In this document: piece after piece, positions 6,326 to 13,376 of the stretch
Position numbering within the stretch: position 1 is the stretch's first letter
How the letters are laid out: each line of letters starts with the position of its first letter
NCBI GenBank assembly: GCA_003252145.1
Contig: QKDJ01000090.1
Coordinates: 1-15,259, forward strand
DNA length: 15,259 nucleotides
Direction of reading: 5' to 3'
Source of the DNA: Azovibrio restrictus
GTDB lineage: Bacteria > Pseudomonadota > Gammaproteobacteria > Burkholderiales > Rhodocyclaceae
Translations under genes and position numbers: made by a program
Notes under the pieces: generated by a model
Seen by the model: the letters and a program-made list of their open reading frames with translations, nothing else
The model's database searches: none
Told to the model about the DNA's origin: nothing

Positions 6326-7639
6326 ATGACCATGACTCGCGAACAACAAATCGCCGCTCTCGAAAAAGACTGGGCTGAAAACCCCCGCTGGAAGCTGGTT
6401 AAGCGCGGCTACTCCGCCGCTGACGTGGTGCGTCTGCGCGGTTCCCTGCAACCCGAGTACACCCTGGCCCAGCGTGGCGCCAAGGTGCTGTGGGACAAGG
6501 TAAACGGCGGCGCCAAGAAGGGCTACGTGAATGCTTTCGGCGCCATCACCGCCGGTCAAGCCATGCAACAGGCCAAGGCCGGTCTGGAAGCCGTGTATCT
6601 GTCCGGCTGGCAAGTTGCCGCCGACGGCAACACCTCCGAAACCATGTACCCTGACCAGTCCCTGTACGCTTACGACTCCGTGCCCACCATGGTTCGTCGT
6701 ATCAACAACACCTTCAAGCGTGCTGACGAAATCCAGTGGTCCCGCGGCATCAACCCCGGTGACGAAGGCTTCATCGACTACTTCCTGCCCATCGTGGCTG
6801 ACGCTGAAGCTGGTTTCGGTGGCGTACTGAACGCTTTTGAACTGATGAAGAACATGATCGCCTCCGGCGCCGCCGGTGTGCACTTCGAAGACCAACTGGC
6901 TGCTGCCAAGAAGTGTGGCCACATGGGCGGCAAGGTGCTGGTGCCCACCCGTGAAGCCGTGGAAAAGCTGATCTCTGCTCGTTTCGCTGCTGACGTGATG
7001 GGTGTTCCCACCCTGATCCTGGCTCGTACCGATGCCGAAGCCGCCAACCTGATCACCTCCGACTACGACGCCAACGACAAGCCCTTCCTGACTGGCGAGC
7101 GGACTCAAGAAGGCTTCTACCGCGTCAAGAATGGTCTGGAACAGTCCATCTCCCGTGGCGTGGCTTACGCGCCCTACGCTGATCTGGTGTGGTGTGAAAC
7201 CGGCGTGCCCGATATCGGCTTCGCCCGTGAATTCGCCCAAGCTGTTCAAGCGGCCTGCCCCGGCAAGCTGCTGTCCTACAACTGTTCGCCCTCCTTCAAC
7301 TGGAAGAAGAACCTGTCCGACACCCAGATCGCTTCCTTCCAGGAAGAACTGTCTGCCCTGGGCTACAAGTACCAGTTCATCACCCTGGCTGGCATCCACG
7401 TCAACTGGTTCAACACCTTCAAGTTCGCCCACGCTTACGCTCGCGGCGAAGGCATGAAGCACTACGTCAATATGGTTCAAGAGCCCGAATTCGCCGCTCG
7501 CGAACAGGGTTACACCTTCGTGTCCCACCAACAGGAAGTGGGCACCGGCTACTTCGACGAAGTGACCACCGTGATCCAGGGTGGTACCTCCTCCGTCAAG
7601 GCCCTGACCGGCTCCACCGAAGAAGAACAGTTCCACTAA
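6326..7639 (+). CDS. aceA: Isocitrate lyase
   Basis: A 437-residue isocitrate lyase (E. coli AceA has 434). It cleaves isocitrate to glyoxylate and succinate, the first step of the glyoxylate bypass, as a cytoplasmic Mg-dependent tetramer. The signature KKCGHMGGK (195-203) contains catalytic Cys197 on its mobile loop. The substrate segment SGWQVAADGN and the acidic metal-binding stretch DAEAGFGG are present. ATG 6326 is chosen because AAGGAAG (6315-6321) is well placed for it and the length matches the family; an upstream in-frame ATG at 6281 sits in the loop of a leader hairpin without a ribosome-binding site. Codon use is strongly biased to CTG, AAG, TTC and AAC, as in highly expressed genes. 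It is monocistronic, with its own promoter and terminator; its pathway partner aceB lies 3.4 kb downstream. Confidence 0.98.
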   Translation: MTMTREQQIAALEKDWAENPRWKLVKRGYSAADVVRLRGSLQPEYTLAQRGAKVLWDKVNGGAKKGYVNAFGAITAGQAMQQAKAGLEAVYLSGWQVAADGNTSETMYPDQSLYAYDSVPTMVRRINNTFKRADEIQWSRGINPGDEGFIDYFLPIVADAEAGFGGVLNAFELMKNMIASGAAGVHFEDQLAAAKKCGHMGGKVLVPTREAVEKLISARFAADVMGVPTLILARTDAEAANLITSDYDANDKPFLTGERTQEGFYRVKNGLEQSISRGVAYAPYADLVWCETGVPDIGFAREFAQAVQAACPGKLLSYNCSPSFNWKKNLSDTQIASFQEELSALGYKYQFITLAGIHVNWFNTFKFAHAYARGEGMKHYVNMVQEPEFAAREQGYTFVSHQQEVGTGYFDEVTTVIQGGTSSVKALTGSTEEEQFH

Positions 7640-7674
7640 TCAGGTTTGCATCATCTCCCGTTACCTCGGGAAAC

Positions 7675-7706
7675 AAAAACCCCCGCTCACAAGGCGGGGG
7701 TTTTTT
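7675..7706. terminator. Bidirectional terminator between aceA and fimV
   Basis: CCCCCGC (7680-7686) pairs perfectly with GCGGGGG (7694-7700) around a seven-base loop. Six T follow on the plus strand and five A precede it, so it can end both aceA and the convergent fimV-like gene. Confidence 0.92.
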
Positions 7707-7723
7707 CTTGGGGAATCACTGAC

Positions 7724-9709
7724 TCAAATCAGGTGCTTTTCCGCATAAATTTCCTGCTGCAGCAGATTCATCAAAAAGAGCATCTCCTGCACCACCTGCA
7801 GACTGAATCCCTGGCGTTCACCATAGCGGTTATCCCGCAGCAAAGCTTCCAGATACTGATAACACTCCGGCTTGCCCCATAGACCCACAATCTTGGCGCA
7901 GACATGAGGCATCTCCTCGATACTCTGGGGAAGCGCCTTCCCGTCGCTAGAAATGTTATTAAGCAGCTTGTCAGGGCTGTCTCCCCAACGCAGGCGAGCC
8001 ACATTGAAGCGCTGATTCAATTGCTCAGCCACCCACAGGAACTCCTTTTTCTTGCCCAGGGCCTGATAGCTATTTAGCAATTTGATCCAGGGCGTCAAGG
8101 CACGGTCCGGCTCCGCCTCGATGAAGTCCCTCAAGAACTGGGCTGCACTCTCGACCCGCCCTGTAGCCAACATGAAATCCGTCAGATCGGAGAATTCCGT
8201 GGGATCAGTACCTGAGCTGATTTCACGCACCTGGGGCAAATTAAAGCGAGGCTCCATCCCGTCCTCTTCCTGAAGCGGCGCCCGAAACACACTCATGACA
8301 CCTGCCGCAGAATGGAGCGACCCCTGCGCGGACAGGGGAGCCGATACCGGGGCTACCCAGGCGGCGACAGGCACCCGCTGACGTCGATAACCCAGCCACA
8401 ATCCCAGACCAATACCGAGTGCTCCCATACCCCCGCCAAGGGCAACCATGGTTTCCCAGGGATACCTGGATGCAGGCGGACGAACCGACAGATCTTCCTG
8501 TTTCACGCCCATGGCAGGAGCCTCCATTGCATCTGGCTTGGGGCTTTCAGCCAGTGTCACCGACTCCATGCTGGGCTCGAGCAAAGCCGCCTCAGCAACC
8601 TGAACTCCCGCCATGGAAGTCATCTCGGCTTGCCGGATTTTCTCCAACGCAAGCTGCAACCCTGCAAGCCGGGTCTGCAACTCAAGGATGGCAGGATCGC
8701 TGGAGGGTGCTTCACCCACTTGAAGTTGATCCGCCATGAACTGGTTCAACTGACTCACACCATCCTGAGTTTCGTTCAATCGCTGCCTGAATGCTTCATC
8801 ACCAGGGTAAAAATCAGCTGGCATGTCGTCACTTATGACCAGTCGATCTGATGCTGGGGCTGGGGCTGGGGCTGGGGCTGGGGCTGGGGCTGGGGCTGGG
8901 GCTGGGGCCGCTGCATTCTCCCGGGGCTTTTCTATCTGTGCGTTTGCCACCTGCGTTGCCTGGGGTGGTGCAATCATTTCATCGTGTGCCACCTGGGCTG
9001 CTGCAGCCGAGTTGGCCAGGCTGCGCAGATCAGGGATTTCCAACGCCAACCCTTTAGGCAAGATATCGTGGCTGGAATACTCCATGGCCAACTCCGGATT
9101 AGCCCGGTAAACCGCCGTAGCAAAAGCTTTGCGCATGCGAGCATTATCTGGATACAAGCCGGTCGCCAGGCTTTGGACCGACTCATTGGATCCGATGATC
9201 CAGGTATGGGTTTGCAATGCTGAAACCGCCTGCTTAGCGGGCTTTTCCCTAGGCTTTTTCCGAGGAGTTTGGGCAGTCTTCATAGGCGCCTCCGGCAAAG
9301 CCTCATCCCTTGCCAAGGGAGCCTGAATATCGGGTGGAGGTGACAACACCACCACGTATTCCCGCACCAGATCCGCACCGCATTGGGCACCCACTGCCAA
9401 TGCAATCAGGGGTTCATCCAGGGAGTTCGCTGTCGTGAGGAGAAGGCGGGCACCATCTTTTCCTTTGCGCAGACTGATGTTGTATTTGGCCACCCAAGGT
9501 AGCGCTTGATTAGCCGCGCTGTCAGGCCGAGCCACAGAGAAACAGTCCGGGCGCAACTGCTGCCAGCCCTCTCCCGTGAGAGCAATGCTGCCCGAAAGGC
9601 GTTGCCCTAGATGTGAAGAAACCTGTAACTCCCCCAGCACCCAGGCCTGGGCAGGAAGAGGCATGGCTAGCGCCATGATCAGGGGAGTAATGGTGGAAAG
9701 CTTGCTCAT
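7724..9709 (-). CDS. fimV: FimV-like polar/pilus-assembly protein
   Basis: A 661-residue bitopic membrane protein. FimV/HubP proteins sit at the cell pole and bind peptidoglycan; they promote type IV pilus assembly, twitching and cAMP signalling. In order: a signal peptide (1-22, ending AQA); the FimV N-terminal domain, recognisable from LGELQVSSHLGQRL (25-38); a LysM-like segment (about 168-230); an Ala-Pro tract (about 267-286); a coiled coil (about 344-367); one membrane span (about 421-441) ending in RRQR; and a cytoplasmic helical C-terminal domain, TPR-like in the family (about 490-661). It is shorter and more divergent than Pseudomonas FimV, so the symbol is tentative. A strong AAAGGAGG site precedes the ATG. 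It lies on the same strand as the LysR gene, 269 bases downstream of it, and converges on aceA. Confidence 0.7.
   Translation of the reverse strand: MSKLSTITPLIMALAMPLPAQAWVLGELQVSSHLGQRLSGSIALTGEGWQQLRPDCFSVARPDSAANQALPWVAKYNISLRKGKDGARLLLTTANSLDEPLIALAVGAQCGADLVREYVVVLSPPPDIQAPLARDEALPEAPMKTAQTPRKKPREKPAKQAVSALQTHTWIIGSNESVQSLATGLYPDNARMRKAFATAVYRANPELAMEYSSHDILPKGLALEIPDLRSLANSAAAAQVAHDEMIAPPQATQVANAQIEKPRENAAAPAPAPAPAPAPAPAPAPASDRLVISDDMPADFYPGDEAFRQRLNETQDGVSQLNQFMADQLQVGEAPSSDPAILELQTRLAGLQLALEKIRQAEMTSMAGVQVAEAALLEPSMESVTLAESPKPDAMEAPAMGVKQEDLSVRPPASRYPWETMVALGGGMGALGIGLGLWLGYRRQRVPVAAWVAPVSAPLSAQGSLHSAAGVMSVFRAPLQEEDGMEPRFNLPQVREISSGTDPTEFSDLTDFMLATGRVESAAQFLRDFIEAEPDRALTPWIKLLNSYQALGKKKEFLWVAEQLNQRFNVARLRWGDSPDKLLNNISSDGKALPQSIEEMPHVCAKIVGLWGKPECYQYLEALLRDNRYGERQGFSLQVVQEMLFLMNLLQQEIYAEKHLI
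8853..8908. repeat. Hexanucleotide microsatellite (GCTGGG)9 in fimV
   Basis: Nine uninterrupted copies of GCTGGG (plus strand), with two further bases matching. On the coding strand they give alternating GCC CCA codons, Ala-Pro. Changes by whole units keep the frame and alter only the length of the linker. Confidence 0.97.
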
Positions 9710-9978
9710 GACTGTCCCTCCCTCCTTTAAGGACAGCCCTGACCAAATTACGCGTCAGTTACGGACTGACCTTTTTATATATGACCTTTGTCTTAATTAG
9801 AGAATACAGAATTATTGATGGAGCGCAATAGCCCCCTCCAAAAAAACCCAAGCAATACAAATGCATAGAAACAAATTGGATCTGCATTAAGTGGATCAAT
9901 AGACAAACCTGGAACGGAAACTCTTGATAAGGACGGAGGGTCCAATCGGTGCCCGTCAGGCAAACAACTGGAATTGAC
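9710..9978. other. Gap between fimV start and LysR stop
   Basis: It holds the strong fimV ribosome-binding site (about 9720-9727), a hairpin in the fimV leader (GTCAGT 9754-9759 with ACTGAC 9765-9770) and an AT-rich stretch at 9772-9830 where the fimV promoter probably lies; no convincing -35/-10 pair was found. No clear terminator follows the LysR gene, so some read-through into fimV is possible. No gene was found. Confidence 0.5.
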
Positions 9979-10878
9979 TCAATCCCAATAGCCTGGCGCT
10001 GCGTAGGTGCTTTTGAGTAGATCAATGAACAGCCGCACCCGCAAGGGCAGGTGCCGGCGCTGGGGATAGAGGGCGAAGATACCTACCGGAGGCGCGGCCA
10101 GGTGGTCGAGCACACTCACCAGACGGCCTTCCCGCAATTCCTCGCCCACCTCCCATTCGGAACGCCAGGAGAGTCCTCGTCCCGCCAGGGCCCATTCGTG
10201 CAGTACCACCCCGTCGTTGCACTCCAGATTGCCGCTGACCTTGAGGGTCAGGGTCTGGCTCAGATTATTGGGGTCCTTGAATACCCAACCCCGCTGCTGC
10301 CCCAGGGAAAGACAGTTGTGGCGAGCCAGATCTTCCAGGCAGGCAGGCCGCCCAAAACGCACCAGATAGGTGGGGCTGGCCACCACCTGACGACGCATTT
10401 CCCCCAGGCGCTGGCTCACCAGGCTGGAGTCCGGCATATCGCCGATGCGGATGGCGCAGTCGATCCCTTCATTAACCAGGTCCACCACCCGGTCCGACAT
10501 ATCCAGATTGGCCGTAACCTCTGGATTCTGTTCGAGAAAACTCATGACCAGAGGGGCCACGTGACGACGCCCGAAACCAGCTGGGGCCGTGAGTTTCAAA
10601 TGCCCACTGGCCTTGACCCCACCGGCAGAAACACTGGCTTCCGCATTGGCCAGATCGGCCAGGATGCGCTGGCAATCTTCGAGAAAGGCTTCCCCTTCAA
10701 AGGTGATGGACAGGCGCCGGGTGGTGCGTAGCAGCAGCTTCACCCCCAGGCGGGTCTCCAGAGCGTCCAGCCGACGACCGATGATGGCGGGCGTAACCCC
10801 CTCGATCCGGGCTGCCGCCGAGAGGCTGCCCCGGGTGGCGACGGCCACGAAGGCCTCGATTTGTTTGAGATGATCCAT
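9979..10878 (-). CDS. LysR-type transcriptional regulator
   Basis: A 299-residue LysR-family regulator of normal length. The N-terminal winged helix-turn-helix (about 1-60) includes GSLSAAARIEGVTPAIIGRRLDAL in the usual DNA-binding position, followed by a linker helix and a periplasmic-binding-protein-like effector domain (about 90-299). The C-terminal half resembles the large group of LysR proteins close to CrgA-type regulators, which does not identify the ligand. It is divergent from aceB, with a perfect inverted repeat in between, so by the usual LysR logic it probably controls aceB and itself. A -10-like TATAAA (10892-10887, minus strand) would start the mRNA within a few bases of the ATG, and no good ribosome-binding site precedes it. 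The ligand could be an intermediate of acetate metabolism, but this is inference. Confidence 0.93.
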   Translation of the reverse strand: MDHLKQIEAFVAVATRGSLSAAARIEGVTPAIIGRRLDALETRLGVKLLLRTTRRLSITFEGEAFLEDCQRILADLANAEASVSAGGVKASGHLKLTAPAGFGRRHVAPLVMSFLEQNPEVTANLDMSDRVVDLVNEGIDCAIRIGDMPDSSLVSQRLGEMRRQVVASPTYLVRFGRPACLEDLARHNCLSLGQQRGWVFKDPNNLSQTLTLKVSGNLECNDGVVLHEWALAGRGLSWRSEWEVGEELREGRLVSVLDHLAAPPVGIFALYPQRRHLPLRVRLFIDLLKSTYAAPGYWD

Positions 10879-10902
10879 GGGCTCACTTTATACCTGAAGT
10901 AA

Positions 10903-10933
10903 AAGATAAATTGCCAAATCCCGTATTTATCTT
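10903..10933. promoter_or_regulatory. LysR operator between lysR and aceB
   Basis: AAGATAAAT (10903-10911) and ATTTATCTT (10925-10933) form a perfect 9-bp inverted repeat with a 13-base spacer, the dyad type expected for a LysR recognition site. It overlaps the candidate -35 of lysR and lies about 50 bases upstream of a weak aceB promoter candidate (-10 CATACT, 10960-10965, without a good -35). That layout fits autorepression combined with activation of aceB. Confidence 0.7.
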
Positions 10934-11006
10934 GTCCTTCTGCTGCAATAGACTGGGCCCATACTAATGACAACTGCTGACTCCAAGCTTTCAAGAAAGG
11001 ACTGAC

Positions 11007-12605
11007 ATGAGCATTTCTCTGCCTCAAGGCATGCAAATCACCGCCCCCATCAAGCCCGAATGGGAATTCGTCTTCGCCCCTGAGGCTCTGGAGCTGGTGG
11101 CCAAGCTGCATCGCGCCTTCGAACCCCGTCGCCAGGAATTGCTGAAGGCCCGCGTGGCCCGTCAGGCCCGCATCGACGCCGGCGAAATGCCCGACTTCCT
11201 GCCCGAGACAAAGCACATCCGCGAAGGTGACTGGAAGGTGGCTCCCCTGCCCAAGGCCCTGGAATGCCGCCGCGTGGAAATCACCGGCCCCGTGGAAGCC
11301 AAGATGATCATCAACGCCTTCAACTCCGGCGCTGACTCCTACATGACCGACTTCGAGGACTCTAACAGCCCCAAGTGGGAAAACCAGATCCAGGGTCAGG
11401 TGAACCTGTACAAGGCCATCCGTCGCGAACTGGCTTTCAAGAATGAAGCCGGCAAGGAATACAAGCTCAACGACAAGATCGCTACCCTGCAGATTCGCCC
11501 CCGCGGCTGGCACCTGGACGAGAAGCACGTGACCGTGGACGGTCAACGGGTTTCCGGCGGCATCTTCGACTTCGCCCTGGTGTTCTTCCATAACGCCAAG
11601 GAACAGATCGCCCGGGGCGCCGGCCCCTTCTTCTACCTGCCCAAGATGGAAAGCCATCTGGAAGCCCGCCTGTGGAACGAAATCTTCGTCATGGCCCAGG
11701 AATTCGTGGGCCTGCCCAAGGGCACCATCAAGGCCACCGTGCTGGTGGAAACCATCCTGGCCACCTTCGAGATGGAAGAAATCCTCTACGAACTGCGTGA
11801 CCACTCCGCTGGCCTGAACGCTGGTCGCTGGGACTACATCTTCTCCTGCATCAAGAAGTTCAAGAAGAACAAGGACTTCTGCCTGGCCAACCGGGGCGCC
11901 ATCACCATGGAAGTGCCTTTCATGCGCTCCTACGCCCTGGCTCTGGTGCAGGCCTGCCACAAGCGCGGCGCCCCCGCCATGGGCGGCATGAGCGCCCTGA
12001 TCCCCATCAAGGGCGATCCGGAAGCCAACGAAAAGGCCCTGGGCGGCATCCGTCACGACAAGCGCCGTGATGCCAACGACGGCTACGACGGCGGCTGGGT
12101 GGCTCACCCGGGTCTGGTGGATATCGCCATGGAAGAATTCAAGGCCGTGCTGGGCGACAAGCCCAACCAGTGGGGCAAGCAGGTGGAAGGCAAGTTCGGT
12201 CCCGCCCAGTGGCTGGACTTCCAGCCTTCCCAGCCCATCACCGAAGCCGGTCTGCGCAACAACATCAACGTGGGTATTCACTACCTGGGCTCCTGGCTGG
12301 CCGGTAACGGCTGCGTGCCCATCCACAACCTGATGGAAGACGCCGCCACCGCCGAAATCTCCCGCTCCCAGGTGTGGCAGTGGGTGGTGTCGCCCAAGGG
12401 CGTGCTGGATGACGGCCGCAAGGTCACCGAAGCCATGGTTCGCCCCATGATTGCCGAGGAACTGGCCAAGGTGAAGGCCACCGTCTCCGCCCAGGGCGAA
12501 GCCACCGCCACCTACGACCAGGCTGCGGAAATCTTCGACAAGATGTCCCTGACCCCGGATTACCCGGAATTCCTGACCCTGCCCCTGTACGAGGCCATGG
12601 AATAA
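11007..12605 (+). CDS. aceB: Malate synthase A
   Basis: A 532-residue malate synthase (E. coli AceB has 533). It condenses glyoxylate with acetyl-CoA to malate and CoA, completing the glyoxylate bypass in the cytoplasm. The family signature appears as RDHSAGLNAGRWDY. The glyoxylate- and metal-binding stretch LQIRPRGWHL, the acidic SYMTDFEDS segment and the C-terminal catalytic aspartate Asp445 in LMEDAATAEISRSQ are present. Length and lack of the extra inserted domain place it with isoform A, not G. ATG 11007 has an AAGGA site at 10997-11001. Codon use is strongly biased, as in aceA, suggesting high expression. It is divergent from the LysR gene across a perfect operator-like repeat and is followed by a strong terminator. 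No aceK follows. Confidence 0.98.
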   Translation: MSISLPQGMQITAPIKPEWEFVFAPEALELVAKLHRAFEPRRQELLKARVARQARIDAGEMPDFLPETKHIREGDWKVAPLPKALECRRVEITGPVEAKMIINAFNSGADSYMTDFEDSNSPKWENQIQGQVNLYKAIRRELAFKNEAGKEYKLNDKIATLQIRPRGWHLDEKHVTVDGQRVSGGIFDFALVFFHNAKEQIARGAGPFFYLPKMESHLEARLWNEIFVMAQEFVGLPKGTIKATVLVETILATFEMEEILYELRDHSAGLNAGRWDYIFSCIKKFKKNKDFCLANRGAITMEVPFMRSYALALVQACHKRGAPAMGGMSALIPIKGDPEANEKALGGIRHDKRRDANDGYDGGWVAHPGLVDIAMEEFKAVLGDKPNQWGKQVEGKFGPAQWLDFQPSQPITEAGLRNNINVGIHYLGSWLAGNGCVPIHNLMEDAATAEISRSQVWQWVVSPKGVLDDGRKVTEAMVRPMIAEELAKVKATVSAQGEATATYDQAAEIFDKMSLTPDYPEFLTLPLYEAME

Positions 12606-12639
12606 ACCGGTACACAAAATAAAAAGTGGAGTGAGACAG

Positions 12640-12666
12640 CGCCCCGGGAAACCGGGGCGTTTTTTT
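12640..12666 (+). terminator. Intrinsic terminator of aceB
   Basis: CGCCCCGG (12640-12647) pairs perfectly with CCGGGGCG (12652-12659) around a GAAA tetraloop, followed by seven T. Confidence 0.96.
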
Positions 12667-12702
12667 GCTGCTTCCAAGCACCAATAGGAGACAGGAAAAG
12701 CC

Positions 12703-12718
12703 TGGCATACGGCTTGCA
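12703..12718 (+). promoter_or_regulatory. Sigma-54-type -24/-12 promoter
   Basis: TGGCAT-ACGGC-TTGCA matches the sigma-54 consensus at the key GG (-24, 12704-12705) and GC (-12, 12716-12717), exactly 10 bases apart. The predicted start is near 12729, about 13 bases before the first possible start codon of the next gene. Confidence 0.6.
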
Positions 12719-12741
12719 TAACAAAATGACTTCAGCAACTT

Positions 12742-13287
12742 TTGTCGTACTTGCCACCTGTGCTCATCAACACTGCTCGCGCCTCTACTGACCTCACCCC
12801 GTCCCCTCGGAACGAGGCTGGCATCCCCCCTTCGGAAAGTGCGCTTTCAAGCGCCTCCTCCGTAGAACAGGCCACAGCAGAAACCAGCGACCAGCAATCC
12901 ACCCGTGTTTCCTTGAGCATGGAAGCCCGTGCGCTGGCAGCCCAGGAGCAAGGGCCGGCACAAGACTCCGGTCTGGATCTCAACAGCCTGACCTACAACC
13001 GCCTGGCCCAGAGCCTGGTTTATGACCGCTCCACCGCTCCATCGCCAGCAAGCCCGTCGAATACCACCCAGCCCAGCGTCACCCCTGATACTTCCTCAGC
13101 TGAATCCAGCACCGGCCCCATTGAAGTCGCCGGGATCGACACGGAGCAGCTGAACCAGGACGCCCAATCACGCCTGCAACGTGTTCAGCAGGAACAGCGT
13201 GCTTTCTACTATGAGCAGGAAAAGCTGCGGGGTACCTCGCCTCACCAGCTTTACGTCAAGATCCAGGCCTTCGACGCAGCCCGTTAG
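12742..13287 (+). CDS. Hypothetical low-complexity protein
   Basis: Not recognised. From the first possible start (TTG 12742) it has 181 residues; other in-frame starts are TTG 12751, GTG 12760 and ATG 12919. None has a visible ribosome-binding site, so the start is uncertain. The first 125 residues or so are rich in Ser, Thr, Pro, Ala and Gln and probably disordered. The last 50, from IDTEQLNQDAQSRLQRVQQEQRAF onward, are helical, charged and Gln/Glu-rich and look like the conserved part, ending in QLYVKIQAFDAAR. There is no signal peptide or membrane segment. The sigma-54-type element upstream suggests regulated expression, for example with motility, nitrogen or envelope functions, but no motif supports a specific role. 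Reading frame and composition favour a real gene. Confidence 0.65.
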   Translation: MSYLPPVLINTARASTDLTPSPRNEAGIPPSESALSSASSVEQATAETSDQQSTRVSLSMEARALAAQEQGPAQDSGLDLNSLTYNRLAQSLVYDRSTAPSPASPSNTTQPSVTPDTSSAESSTGPIEVAGIDTEQLNQDAQSRLQRVQQEQRAFYYEQEKLRGTSPHQLYVKIQAFDAAR

Positions 13288-13376
13288 CTGCTGTTAGCCG
13301 CTCTCCGGGCAAATTTTCCCCCGCATTTTCTGCCGTTCCCGGCAGCACTTGCCGCCCGGTCAGGCTTCTCCCCAAA

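Noticed and set aside
6070..6378. Small open frame in the aceA upstream region
   Set aside because: It covers the palindrome, promoter and leader and runs into aceA in another frame, with AT-rich non-coding composition and no ribosome-binding site.
6269..7636. Stop-free frame antisense to the whole of aceA
   Set aside because: A mirror of strongly biased codon use in aceA (codons that would give antisense stops are missing). No ribosome-binding site or family match.
8823..9110. Plus-strand frame rich in Gly-Ala across the fimV repeat
   Set aside because: An artefact of the hexanucleotide repeat read on the other strand.
9754..9777. Hairpin followed by T run, plus-strand terminator
   Set aside because: The stem is 6 bp with an interrupted T run, and no plus-strand gene lies upstream; more likely an incidental structure in the fimV leader.
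10740..12719. Long open frame antisense to aceB, running into lysR
   Set aside because: Same cause as for aceA; it also crosses the operator, the aceB terminator and the lysR start, which a real gene would not.
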